From Bradyrhizobium sp. JYMT SZCCT0180 (lineage in GTDB: Bacteria; Pseudomonadota; Alphaproteobacteria; Rhizobiales; Xanthobacteraceae): 64,000 nt of DNA. The stretch spans positions 1 to 64,000 of the forward strand of contig NZ_JAFCLZ010000030.1 in assembly GCF_018130165.1 (NCBI RefSeq). Reading direction: 5' to 3'. Positions 1-9,280 of the stretch are shown here, piece after piece (the stretch's first letter is position 1; each line of letters opens with the position of its first letter). Both the position numbers and the translations under genes were made by a program. The notes beneath the pieces are model-generated. The model was not told the origin of the DNA. It saw nothing but the letters and a program-made list of their open reading frames with translations, and did no database searches.

Positions 1-421
1 TTGCACAAAACAAAGTGCACACGAGCATACAGGGCAGCGGTGAACACCCGGCCTTCCCTGCGCAATGGCTTTACGGCTTATGCCGTGATCTCCCCGGAGA
101 CGAGTTCTTGGTTGACTCCGTCACCACCGGTTCAGCTTGCGCCTAGCCGGCAGCTTGACGCCTGCAACGGGCGCCAGGACCACACGGTTTTGCCGTACGC
201 TAAGTCCACGCCGTCGTCGAGGCGTAAACCAGCGTCCACCGCAACCCGTCCAACGTCCGTGACGACGGCCGACGCCCTCTGAGTGGGACGGGATGGCCAA
301 AGATATGCACCTGATTTGCCATTCTGGTAAACAGAAATATTTTTTATTTCGGGGCTTGACATGACTTCCGTAAATCAGAAGTGATTTGCCCGTCGGGTTA
401 CTTTGTCGCATCTCTCTCCAT
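1..421. repeat. Non-coding repeat-like region at the left edge
   Basis: An open frame runs from the window edge to 282 on plus, but its composition is not protein-like and no RBS is visible. From memory, the same Arg/Ser/Thr-rich translation recurs as a spurious hypothetical protein in many Bradyrhizobium genomes, which suggests a dispersed non-coding repeat. Positions 211-218 (CCGTCGTC) and 261-268 (GACGACGG) are perfectly complementary, and the 340-410 stretch holds repeated 'atttgcc' words in an AT-richer setting. It may encode a structured RNA or be a decayed mobile repeat. The family assignment is recollection, not a search. Confidence 0.4.
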
Positions 422-526
422 CGTCATTCCGGGGCGATGCGCAGCATCGAGCCCGGAATCCATTGGGAGACAGAGCCTGCAGCCTGATGGATTCCGGGCT
501 CGCGCTTCGCGCGCCCCGGAATGACG
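422..526. repeat. 105-bp palindromic repeat (class B), intergenic copy
   Basis: The element begins CGTCATTCCGGGGCG and ends CGCCCCGGAATGACG, perfect inverted termini of 15 bp. Internal words (gcccggaatccat and atggattccgggct) are also inverted copies of each other, so the whole unit folds into a long hairpin. A copy of exactly the same length lies inside dnaE2 at 6634-6738. Confidence 0.85.
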
Positions 527-668
527 AGAGCGAGGTGGCTACACTGACTCCCGCTTCGACGACGCCGAGAAGGCCTGGACGTTCTGTGGTCTCGCGTCTT
601 GCGTAAGGATCGTTTTGCCTGCCCTGTGGTTCTGCTACAGTGTCGATCGCCAACAAAGGAAGAACAAA

Positions 669-1439
669 ATGGATCTGGGCTTGAAGGGAAGAAACGCCGT
701 CATACTCGGCGGAACGCGCGGCATCGGGCGGGCGATCGCCGACACGCTGGCCGGCGATGGCGGCAATGTCGCGGTTTGCGCGCGTAACGCCGATCAGGTC
801 ACGGGCGCCGTTGCGGAACTGAAAGCGCGGGGCGTCAAGGCCACCGGCGCTTCCGTCGATATCACCGACGCAGCGGCGCTGAAATCATGGATCGGCGGCG
901 CCGCGCAAGAACTCGGCGGCATCGACATGCTGTTCTCCAATGCCGGCGCCATGGCGCAAGGCGGCGATGTCGCATCCTGGGAGCAGAATTTCCGGCTCGA
1001 CGTGCTGGGCGCCGTCAATGCGTTCGAAGCCGCGCGGCCGTTCCTCGAAGCGAGCGGCGAGAAGAGCGGCGACGCCGCCTTTGTGATCATCTCGTCGGTC
1101 TCGGCGGCACAGGCCGACAACGCCAGTTCCTACGGTCCGATCAAGGCGGCGCTGGTCCACATGGCCAAGGGCCTGGCGCGGCAATACGCGTCAAAGAAAA
1201 TCCGCGTCAACGTGGTGTCGCCCGGCACGGTCTATTTCAAGGGTGGCGTCTGGAACATGATCGAGCAGAACATGCCGAAGCGCTATCAGGACGCGCTGAC
1301 GCGCAACCCGACCGGCCGCATGGCGACGCCGCAGGAAATCGCCAATGCCGCCGTGTTCCTGGCGAGCCCGGCGTCGTCATTCACCACGGGGTCGAACCTC
1401 CTCGTCGATGGCGCGATCTCGAACCGGGTGAATTTCTGA
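669..1439 (+). CDS. SDR family NAD(P)-dependent oxidoreductase
   Basis: This 256-aa protein is a classical short-chain dehydrogenase/reductase. The N-terminal Rossmann nucleotide-binding motif GGTRGIG spans residues 14-20, an NAG motif (SNAGA) follows, the catalytic serine is at about 142-143 and the YxxxK pair is Y155/K159. The C-terminal FLASPASSFTTGSNLLVDGA is the usual SDR end. An in-frame ATG lies 54 nt upstream, but the ATG at 669 is preceded by AAAGGAAGAAC, a good ribosome-binding site, and gives the normal N-terminus. The gene is monocistronic, between a palindromic repeat and the leader of the ABC-F gene. The substrate cannot be told from sequence. Confidence 0.9.
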   Translation: MDLGLKGRNAVILGGTRGIGRAIADTLAGDGGNVAVCARNADQVTGAVAELKARGVKATGASVDITDAAALKSWIGGAAQELGGIDMLFSNAGAMAQGGDVASWEQNFRLDVLGAVNAFEAARPFLEASGEKSGDAAFVIISSVSAAQADNASSYGPIKAALVHMAKGLARQYASKKIRVNVVSPGTVYFKGGVWNMIEQNMPKRYQDALTRNPTGRMATPQEIANAAVFLASPASSFTTGSNLLVDGAISNRVNF

Positions 1440-1576
1440 TAGGTTACCCGTCGCCAGTTGCCGGGATTGACTCGACAACTGACTCGGCGAGACTTTGGCT
1501 TGCTCTGCTTTAGCTTGCTCTCCTGTGCGGAGCGCGTTATTTTGACGTCACTCAACCGAGAAAGGAGGGCCGCGCG

Positions 1577-1648
1577 ATGACGACGTTTTTCCGGCACTAT
1601 CGCCAGCGTGGCCCGGTCAACGCCCTGCAAATGCGTTTGCAGGGCTGA
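1577..1648 (+). CDS. Putative 23-aa leader peptide upstream of the ABC-F gene
   Basis: A short frame starts at ATG 1577 behind a near-consensus Shine-Dalgarno (AAAGGAGGG, 1561-1569) and ends at TGA 1646-1648. The peptide begins MTTFFRHYRQ and ends NALQMRLQG. Its last codons are encoded by the arms of a perfect 10-bp hairpin (1622-1631 with 1636-1645), so ribosome position on this frame would decide whether the hairpin forms. This is the architecture of a ribosome-mediated attenuator. ABC-F resistance genes in other bacteria are often controlled this way. Translation is inferred only from the RBS and context. Confidence 0.5.
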   Translation: MTTFFRHYRQRGPVNALQMRLQG

Positions 1649-1725
1649 CCAGAGACTTCTGAACTTCTTCCTGGTCTGCCCTTCGTGGCCATGCGGCGTT
1701 GCGCGTTCTTGCGCTCGCGCCGCAT
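1622..1725 (+). promoter_or_regulatory. Candidate attenuator: mutually exclusive RNA hairpins in the ABC-F leader
   Basis: Three helices can be drawn. Helix 1 pairs GCCCTGCAAA (1622-1631) with TTTGCAGGGC (1636-1645). Helix 2 pairs 1641-1652 with 1671-1682, 11 of 12 positions. It reuses bases 1641-1645, so it excludes helix 1. Helix 3 pairs ATGCGGCG (1691-1698) with CGCCGCAT (1718-1725), with an inner GCGC/GCGC pair at 1701-1704 and 1711-1714. No long U-tract follows helix 3, so control could act on translation or through Rho rather than by a classical intrinsic terminator. Confidence 0.5.
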
Positions 1726-1814
1726 TCTCATTCATCGCCGCGCTTTGACACCGACGTCCGACGATGGCTGCGTGCCCCGGATATCGTGATCGCCGGCAAG
1801 ACCAGAGAACGATC

Positions 1815-3332
<1,518 letters not shown>

Positions 3333-3452
3333 CGCTGCGAGACAGCCCGTTTGCTGTGTGACATGCGTCACGGTGGCGCCCCGGCACGCGTCGTATTCCT
3401 GTCATCAGGGATAGCGGGAATGGTCTCGCTGCAGGGAACACGGGAGACGACA

Positions 3453-3632
3453 ATGACCAAATCCAGGAATTCAGATCGCAACAACCAGTCGGCCCTCGAC
3501 GACGCGCAGCTCGAGATCGTGGTGGGCGGCGCGATGGACACGAGGCTTGCGAAGATGCTTGCGGAGCGTGCCGTTGGCGGATGGATCATGCAGGACATCT
3601 GGACCCGGCCGACGCTCGGCACCTATCACTAG
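3453..3632 (+). CDS. Small peptide with double-glycine-type leader
   Basis: A 59-residue frame starts at ATG 3453 behind GGGAG (3442-3446). Its first half is charged and ends LEIVVGG at residues 20-26, resembling bacteriocin/GG leaders (acidic stretch, alternating hydrophobics, then GlyGly). Cleavage after GG would release a 33-residue peptide beginning AMDTRLAKML and ending TLGTYH. No cysteine or dedicated peptidase-transporter is in the window, so secretion is not shown. The gene is 120 bp downstream of the ABC-F gene and its stop codon overlaps the start of a repeat. I do not recognise a named family. An alternative reading is a short cytoplasmic protein with a chance GG. Confidence 0.5.
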   Translation: MTKSRNSDRNNQSALDDAQLEIVVGGAMDTRLAKMLAERAVGGWIMQDIWTRPTLGTYH

Positions 3633-3732
3633 AGCCTTTTCCGTTCCGATGGAATCGGAACGGGGCTCCAGGTTCTTGTTTTGACGCGTTTTCTTGACGC
3701 GAACCGGTGTCCACTTCGCTGGAAAACGCTCT
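3631..3732. repeat. Palindromic repeat (class D), complete copy
   Basis: The unit has near-perfect terminal inverted repeats (AGAGCCTTTTCC at 3631-3642; GGAAAACGCTCT at 3721-3732) and an inner hairpin, CCGTTCCGAT/ATCGGAACGG (3641-3650 and 3654-3663). It ends with a 'gacgcgaaccggtgtcc' block that recurs in degenerate form near 15440. From memory this is a frequent Bradyrhizobium intergenic element. It sits directly at the 3' end of the small peptide gene. Confidence 0.75.
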
Positions 3733-3803
3733 AACACTTCTCGATTTGCGCACGATATTGGTCTCGGCGGCGACGGGCCGCCATGTTCCACCGGTCACGA
3801 ATG

Positions 3804-3829
3804 AGGCCGCCTCACCTGGCGGCCTTTTT
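3804..3829 (+). terminator. Rho-independent terminator
   Basis: AGGCCGCC (3804-3811) and GGCGGCCT (3818-3825) form an 8-bp GC stem with a 6-nt loop followed by TTTT. It lies between the plus-strand small peptide gene and the 3' end of the minus-strand gene at 3829. Confidence 0.7.
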
Positions 3830-4323
3830 CACGCGCGCTTCCGGCACAGCCCCTCGAACTTGTCCGCCTTGTCGCCGAGTTCGCGAAGCGGGACCTGCTG
3901 GCGCGAAGGCCCCACCACCATCACCAGCGACTTCGCCTGCCGCAGCGCCGGGAACAGCGGGTCGCTGCCCGGAAGCGAGCCATCGAAGCTCGGCGTGCCG
4001 GCTTCCTCGTTCACAAGCGTCCGTCCTGGCAGTTTCGCGGTGACGCTCCCGGCGATCAGCGACGCCGACATCGCCTGGCGCGGCTTCACGCCGTTGCCGG
4101 TCTCGTTGATGAAGACCTTCACGACGCCCTGGCCCGGTTTGCAGCGGAACGTGATCGGGGTGTCTTCGGCGTTGTCGGTGCCGTAGGACAGCATGGATTG
4201 GCCATCCACGGTCCGGAGCCGCCATGTTCGCTTGTCGGCGGGCTGGGCATGCGCAGCCAAGGTCGTGGCGATCAGAACCAGCACGGCCGGCGCGGCCAAT
4301 CGAGCCATCATAAAAACCCCCAT
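3829..4323 (-). CDS. Secreted/periplasmic protein of unknown function
   Basis: The 164-aa product has an N-terminal signal peptide (MMARLAAPAVLVLIATTLAAHAQ, cleavage expected after AHA). The mature part is about 140 residues without further membrane segments. It has two cysteines, in FRCKPG and at the C-terminal GLCRKR, which could form a disulfide. I do not recognise a domain. The start may be the ATG at 4323 or, equally well, the one at 4311, which gives a shorter signal peptide. The gene is convergent with the small peptide gene and lies 33 bp downstream of the LuxR-type regulator on the same strand, so the two may be co-transcribed. Confidence 0.7.
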   Translation of the reverse strand: MGVFMMARLAAPAVLVLIATTLAAHAQPADKRTWRLRTVDGQSMLSYGTDNAEDTPITFRCKPGQGVVKVFINETGNGVKPRQAMSASLIAGSVTAKLPGRTLVNEEAGTPSFDGSLPGSDPLFPALRQAKSLVMVVGPSRQQVPLRELGDKADKFEGLCRKRA

Positions 4324-4356
4324 TCGGCTTCTCGCAGGCGGCGTGTGGTCAACGCC

Positions 4357-5460
4357 TTATCGCAGCCGGCTGACCAGTGCAATCAGCTCACCTTGCCGGT
4401 GGGTGTCGGTCTTGCGGAAGATGGCCTTCAGATGCGACCGCGCGGTTTCATGCGCTACTCCCATTTCCTGCGCGACTTCTTCCAGCGACTTGCCGCCGGC
4501 CAGACACAGGGTAATGCGCGCTTCCGACGGCGTCAGGCGGAAGGCCTGGCGAAGCATCACCAACTGTTCGGCCTCGCCTTCGTCGAAGCCGGACAGGATG
4601 AGAATGGCGCGGGCCCCGAGAAACGGACTGCGCGCCGCGCCATCGACCGGCAGCACACGGACGACGATCGGCGGCTTGCCGGCACGGCGGACCACGATGG
4701 GCGCGACGCCGAGCGCATCGACGTCGGAGGCCGTTCTCAGCCGGTCGAGGAAATTGTTGAAGGCGGCCTGCGCCCGTCTGTCTGATATGACGAGGCGCTG
4801 CCCGATGATCCTAATATCGCCGCCAAGGGCTGCTTCCGCAGACGGATTGATGTCGATGACGGATCCGAACCGGTCGAGCGCGATCGCGGCGCGCTTGATG
4901 AAGGCCAAGGCATTGGTGATGCCGGACAGCACGCCCCTTCCGACAGCAGTGGAAAGCGTGGCGGTCTCCGTCAATCGTTGGGACAGGCTGGCAAGCGCCG
5001 CCTTTTCGGATTCTTCAAAAGCTCCCTCAGCGATCGTGCGTTGGATTGAAAAACCCCACAACGCCGATCCTGCAAAAAATCCCACGGCCGCGAACCAGCG
5101 CAGCCCGAAATTGTTCGCATGCGCGTAAAGCGGATCACGAAGCATTTCGGTTTCGGAGCTAAAGATGTCCTGGTCGCTGACGATCTGACGGCCCGCGAGC
5201 AACAGCGGCACGGCGCGCGCCGCGCGGATGTCGTTTTCGTGGAAGCGGTTGTCGAAGTAGGATTTGAAAAATTCGCGCCCGGACTCCGTCATCGGCACGT
5301 CGGGCGTCCGGACGTCGCTTTGAAGCAGGCATGCCGACGCTGAGTTGCTGGCGCTGCAAATGTCCTGCATCAAGGCAGGCCACATCGCAGGATCGATCAC
5401 TGCATCGCCCAGCCGGGTGCTGATCGATTGCAACCGGCCAACGTCCACCTTCGTCCCCAT
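4357..5460 (-). CDS. LuxR-family helix-turn-helix transcriptional regulator
   Basis: The 367-aa protein ends in a LuxR/GerE-type DNA-binding domain at about 305-365 (LTPSEARITLCLAGGKSLEEVAQEMG, then a recognition helix around ETARSHLKAIFRKT). The N-terminal 300 residues have a PAS/GAF-like sensing region, including a 'FGSVIDINPSAEAAL' segment typical of PAS folds. It has no receiver aspartate pocket and is not obviously an acyl-homoserine-lactone receptor. The RBS is weak. A perfect 16-bp palindrome lies 141 bp upstream of the start and could be its target. The ligand and regulon are unknown. Confidence 0.85.
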   Translation of the reverse strand: MGTKVDVGRLQSISTRLGDAVIDPAMWPALMQDICSASNSASACLLQSDVRTPDVPMTESGREFFKSYFDNRFHENDIRAARAVPLLLAGRQIVSDQDIFSSETEMLRDPLYAHANNFGLRWFAAVGFFAGSALWGFSIQRTIAEGAFEESEKAALASLSQRLTETATLSTAVGRGVLSGITNALAFIKRAAIALDRFGSVIDINPSAEAALGGDIRIIGQRLVISDRRAQAAFNNFLDRLRTASDVDALGVAPIVVRRAGKPPIVVRVLPVDGAARSPFLGARAILILSGFDEGEAEQLVMLRQAFRLTPSEARITLCLAGGKSLEEVAQEMGVAHETARSHLKAIFRKTDTHRQGELIALVSRLR

Positions 5461-5815
5461 TGGTCAGCCTATGCCACTTCAGCCACGCGCTTCGAAACCG
5501 GCGTGCAACGTGCAAGAGGAGTTCTACCGACAATGATTCTGCGCTGCTGCAGGTTCCGCCAAGGAGCCGTCCAACGCCACCCCCATTTGGGTGAGACCGG
5601 CAGGTAACGTTACCTGTGCTTTCGTAGCAGGTGGCCAATTTTGACTCGAAGCATCGCACCGCGTCGGCTAAATTAAAGGTCACCGGGGGCTAGAGGATTC
5701 TTAAACAATCAATTTTGTTCTTCCCGGGCGGCCGCTGGATTCACTTCCAGCGGCCATTTCATTTTGCGGCATGCCGTTAAGGCCTGTCGTTTTAAGGCGT
5801 GCGTGGCTCCGCACC
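5461..5815. other. Intergenic region with two palindromes
   Basis: This 355-bp gap contains no convincing gene. It holds a perfect palindrome, CAGGTAACGTTACCTG (5601-5616), with a further CAGGT half-site at about 5628. A hairpin, GGCCGCTGGA/TCCAGCGGCC (5730-5739 and 5746-5755), is followed on plus by a T-rich stretch. The second may act as a terminator near the dnaE2 3' end. The first resembles a transcription-factor operator in the upstream region of the LuxR-type gene. Confidence 0.5.
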
Positions 5816-8800
5816 TCAATGAAAATCCCGCGACGGTGGCAGGATGCGGACGTTGCGCGGATGGCGGATCTTTTGCGCCGGTGTCTCGGGGTGGTCGCGG
5901 CGGTCGTCGTTGAGCGGCTCGATCAGTGCAGGGCCCGCCGGCACCGGATGCTTGCGGCTCAGTGCGTCGTTGGCGAGGCCGATCAGATCGTGCGAGCGGT
6001 CGAACAGCCGCTGCGCGACCAGATGCGTCACGTGTTCCGGACTGCTCTGGATGTAGCCCTCGACCAGGATCAGGCGCGCGCCCATCACTTCCTTGCGGTA
6101 CTTTTCCATCACCGCCGGCCACACCACGATGTTGGCGATCCCGGTTTCATCCTCCAGCGTCATGAAGACGACGCCCTTGGCGCTGCCCGGACGCTGCCGC
6201 ACCAGCACCACGCCGGCGCAGCGGACATGACGCCGGTCGTTGCGATGCGCGATATGTTCGCAGGGCACGATGCGCTCCTTTGAAAACTTCGCGCGCAAAA
6301 ATTCCATCGGATGGCCCTTCAGCGACAGCCGGATGGTCTGGTAGTCGGCGACCACCTGCTCCGGCAGCGGCATGTCAGGCAGCGGCTTTGCGTTCTCGTC
6401 CGGCTGCTCGCGCGCCACTGCTATCTCGAACAGCGGCAGCGGCACGTCGTCCGGCAACCGGCGCACCGCCCACAGCGCGGCGCGGCGATCGAGCCCGAGG
6501 GAGCGGAACGCATCGGCATCCGCCAGCAGGATCAGCGCGCGTTTTGGAAGTGCGGTGTCGCGGGCGAATTCCTCCAGCGAGGTGAAGGGACGGCGCGTTC
6601 GGGCGGCGATGATGCGGTCGGCCCAGTCGTCTCCGTCATTCCGGGGCGCGCGAAGCGTGAACCCGGAATCCATCTTGCTACGCGGGTGCGGTACAATGGA
6701 TTCCGGGTTCGTCGCTGACGCGACGCCCCGGAATGACGACTGGAGGGCCTTCAACCCTTCCTCATCCGGATCGGCCCATTTGAAGCCATCGATCTGCCTG
6801 AACCCAAGCCGCACGGCGCAATATTTTCCTTCGCCCTCTTCCAGCGTGTTCTGCGCAAAGCTGTGCGACACGTCGATCCCGCGCACCTCGACGCCGTTCT
6901 TGCGGGCGTCGCCGACGATCTGGGCCGGGGCATAAAAGCCCATCGGTTGCGAGTTCAAGAGCCCGCAGCAGAATGCGTCGGGATGGTAATGCTTGAGCCA
7001 TGACGAGACATAGACGAGCTGCGCAAAACTCGCGGCATGGCTTTCCGGAAAGCCGTAGGAGCCAAAACCCTTGATCTGGTTGAAGCAATTATTGGCGAAC
7101 TCGGGATCGTAGCCGCGGCGGATCATATTGCCGACCATCTTGGCTTCGAATTTGCCGATGGTGCCGAGATTGCGAAAGGTCGCCATGGCGCGGCGCAATC
7201 CATTGGCCTCCTCGGAGGTAAACTCCGCCGCCTCGATCGCGATACGCATCGCCTGTTCCTGGAACAAGGGAACGCCCAGCGTCTTGTGCAGCACGTTGCG
7301 CAGCTCATCCTTGTTGCCGCCCTTCGGATAGGGATATTCGATATCCTCAGGCCGCATTTTGCGGCGCTTGAGATAGGGATGCACCATGTCGCCCTGGATC
7401 GGGCCGGGCCGCACGATCGCAACTTCGATGACGAGATCGTAGAAGGTCCGCGGTTTTAAACGCGGCAGCATGTTCATCTGCGCGCGGCTCTCGACCTGGA
7501 ACACGCCGAGCGATTCACCCCGCTGCAGCATCTGGTAAACTTCGTCGTCGTCCTGCGATTTGATATCGGCCAGCTCGTATCGCTCACCCTTGTGATCGGC
7601 GATCAGATCAAAACATTTGCGGATGCAGGTCAGCATACCCAGCGCCAGCACGTCGACCTTCATCATGTGCAAGGCGTCGACGTCGTCCTTGTCCCATTCG
7701 ATGAAGGTGCGGTCGTCCATCGCGGCGTTGCCGATCGGCACGTAAGTATCGAGCCGGTCCTGCGTCAGCACATAGCCGCCGACATGCTGCGACAGATGCT
7801 TTGGGAATTCGATCAGGTCGGTCGCGAGCGCCACCGCAAGCTCGATCATCGTATTCGCAGGGTCGAGCCCGGCCTGCCGGACCTGCATCTCGTTGAGGCC
7901 CTTGCCCCAGCTGCCCCACACCGTATCGGCCAGCGCCGCGGTGACGTCCTCGGTCAGCCCCAGCGCCTTGCCGACATCGCGGATCGCGCTGCGCGGCCGG
8001 TAATGGATGACGGTGGCGATGATCGCGGCGCGGTGGCGGCCGTAGCGCCGGTAGACATATTGCATCACTTCTTCGCGGCGCGAGTGCTCGAAGTCGACGT
8101 CGATGTCGGGCGGCTCCAGCCGTTCCTTGGAAATGAACCGCTCGAACAACAGATCGACCTTGGTCGGATCGACCGAGGTGATCCCAAGCACATAGCAGAC
8201 CGCCGAATTCGCCGCCGATCCCCTGCCCTGGCACAGGATGTTCTGGCTGCGCGCATAATGGACGATGTCGTGCACGGTGAGAAAATAATGCGCGTAGTTG
8301 AGTTCGGCGATCAGCGCCAGTTCCTTGCGCAAGGTTGTGTCGAGCTTGTCGTCGATCTCACCGCCGAAATACCTGTTCACACCCTGCCATGTCAGGTCTT
8401 CCAGATGCTGCTGCGCGGTTTTTCCGGGCGGCACCGGCTCGTCCGGATATTGATATTTGAGCTGGTCGAGCGAGAAATTGATGCGGCCGGCAAAGCGCAT
8501 GGTCTCGGCGATCGCGTCCGGCAGATCGCGAAACAGCCGCGCCATTTCATGCGGCGGCTTGAGATAGCGTTCCGCATTGGCCTCGAGCCGCTTGCCGACC
8601 GCATCGATGGTGGTCTTTTCGCGGATGCAGGTCAGCACGTCCTGCAGCGGGCGGCGCGCCGCATCGTGATACAGCACCTCGTTGGTCGCCAGCAGCGGCA
8701 CCTTGGATGTCAGCGAGACCAGATGCAGCCGCGCCAACCGGCGGCGATCGTCGCCGCGGTACAGGAGGCTCGCAGCCAGCCACACGCCATCGGCGCGGCT

Positions 8801-9280
8801 GTCCTTCAGGCGGTCCAGGATTTTCAAGGCGCCGGCCGAGTCGAAGCGATGCGGCAGCGTCAGCACCAGGAGCTGGCCCTCGGAAAATTCCAGGAGGTCA
8901 TCCAGTTTCAGATGACACTCGCCCTTGGCGATCCGCTCGGCATCGCCGCCGCGTTTGCCGCGGGTAAGCAACTGGCACAGAAGGCCATAAGCGGCACGGT
9001 CGCGCGGATAAACAAAAATATCCGGCGTGCCGTCCATGAACACGATGCGCGAACCGATCAGAAGTTTTGGCTTGTGGTGAAGCTCCGGATTTTCGAGCTC
9101 CTTCCAGGCGCGCACCACGCCAGCCAGCGTGTTGTGATCGGCAATGCCGATCACGGGAATACCAAGCCGGCTCGCCTCCTGCACATAGGCGCGCGGATCG
9201 GACCCGCCGCGCAGGAAGGAGAAATTCGTGGTGATGCCGATTTCGGCATAGGCAGGCGCTGGCACACCGGGGCCGTTCAT
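5816..9280 (-). CDS. dnaE2: Error-prone DNA polymerase III alpha subunit DnaE2 (ImuC)
   Basis: This 1154-aa protein is the translesion polymerase of the SOS mutasome. The N-terminal PHP domain starts AYAEIGITTNFSFLRGGS. The polymerase core contains PPDIDVDFEHSRREEV with metal-binding aspartates D392, D394 and D396. A helix-hairpin-helix region and an OB fold (FMTLEDETGIANIVVW) follow. I place the start at ATG 9280, because it overlaps the imuB stop by ATGA and gives the usual MNGPG N-terminus; the in-frame extension to 9304 lies within imuB. Residues about 848-882 are encoded by a 105-bp palindromic repeat inserted in frame between the HhH-type region and the ADRI..ARRPFTSLEEFARDT segment. 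The gene is the last of the LexA-controlled imuA-imuB-dnaE2 operon. Confidence 0.95.
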   Translation of the reverse strand: MNGPGVPAPAYAEIGITTNFSFLRGGSDPRAYVQEASRLGIPVIGIADHNTLAGVVRAWKELENPELHHKPKLLIGSRIVFMDGTPDIFVYPRDRAAYGLLCQLLTRGKRGGDAERIAKGECHLKLDDLLEFSEGQLLVLTLPHRFDSAGALKILDRLKDSRADGVWLAASLLYRGDDRRRLARLHLVSLTSKVPLLATNEVLYHDAARRPLQDVLTCIREKTTIDAVGKRLEANAERYLKPPHEMARLFRDLPDAIAETMRFAGRINFSLDQLKYQYPDEPVPPGKTAQQHLEDLTWQGVNRYFGGEIDDKLDTTLRKELALIAELNYAHYFLTVHDIVHYARSQNILCQGRGSAANSAVCYVLGITSVDPTKVDLLFERFISKERLEPPDIDVDFEHSRREEVMQYVYRRYGRHRAAIIATVIHYRPRSAIRDVGKALGLTEDVTAALADTVWGSWGKGLNEMQVRQAGLDPANTMIELAVALATDLIEFPKHLSQHVGGYVLTQDRLDTYVPIGNAAMDDRTFIEWDKDDVDALHMMKVDVLALGMLTCIRKCFDLIADHKGERYELADIKSQDDDEVYQMLQRGESLGVFQVESRAQMNMLPRLKPRTFYDLVIEVAIVRPGPIQGDMVHPYLKRRKMRPEDIEYPYPKGGNKDELRNVLHKTLGVPLFQEQAMRIAIEAAEFTSEEANGLRRAMATFRNLGTIGKFEAKMVGNMIRRGYDPEFANNCFNQIKGFGSYGFPESHAASFAQLVYVSSWLKHYHPDAFCCGLLNSQPMGFYAPAQIVGDARKNGVEVRGIDVSHSFAQNTLEEGEGKYCAVRLGFRQIDGFKWADPDEEGLKALQSSFRGVASATNPESIVPHPRSKMDSGFTLRAPRNDGDDWADRIIAARTRRPFTSLEEFARDTALPKRALILLADADAFRSLGLDRRAALWAVRRLPDDVPLPLFEIAVAREQPDENAKPLPDMPLPEQVVADYQTIRLSLKGHPMEFLRAKFSKERIVPCEHIAHRNDRRHVRCAGVVLVRQRPGSAKGVVFMTLEDETGIANIVVWPAVMEKYRKEVMGARLILVEGYIQSSPEHVTHLVAQRLFDRSHDLIGLANDALSRKHPVPAGPALIEPLNDDRRDHPETPAQKIRHPRNVRILPPSRDFH
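6634..6738. repeat. 105-bp palindromic repeat (class B) inside dnaE2
   Basis: Its termini CGTCATTCCGGGGCG and CGCCCCGGAATGACG are identical to those of the intergenic copy at 422-526, and the length is also 105 bp. Because 105 is a multiple of three and the minus-strand frame has no stop, it adds exactly 35 codons to dnaE2. Confidence 0.9.

Noticed and set aside
1..282. 93-codon plus-strand open frame at the window edge
   Set aside because: Non-protein-like composition and no visible RBS; more likely part of a repeat or RNA, so listed as such.
5709..6122. 137-codon minus-strand frame at the dnaE2 3' end
   Set aside because: It overlaps dnaE2 in another frame with shadow-like composition; the DnaE2 OB-fold end is intact.
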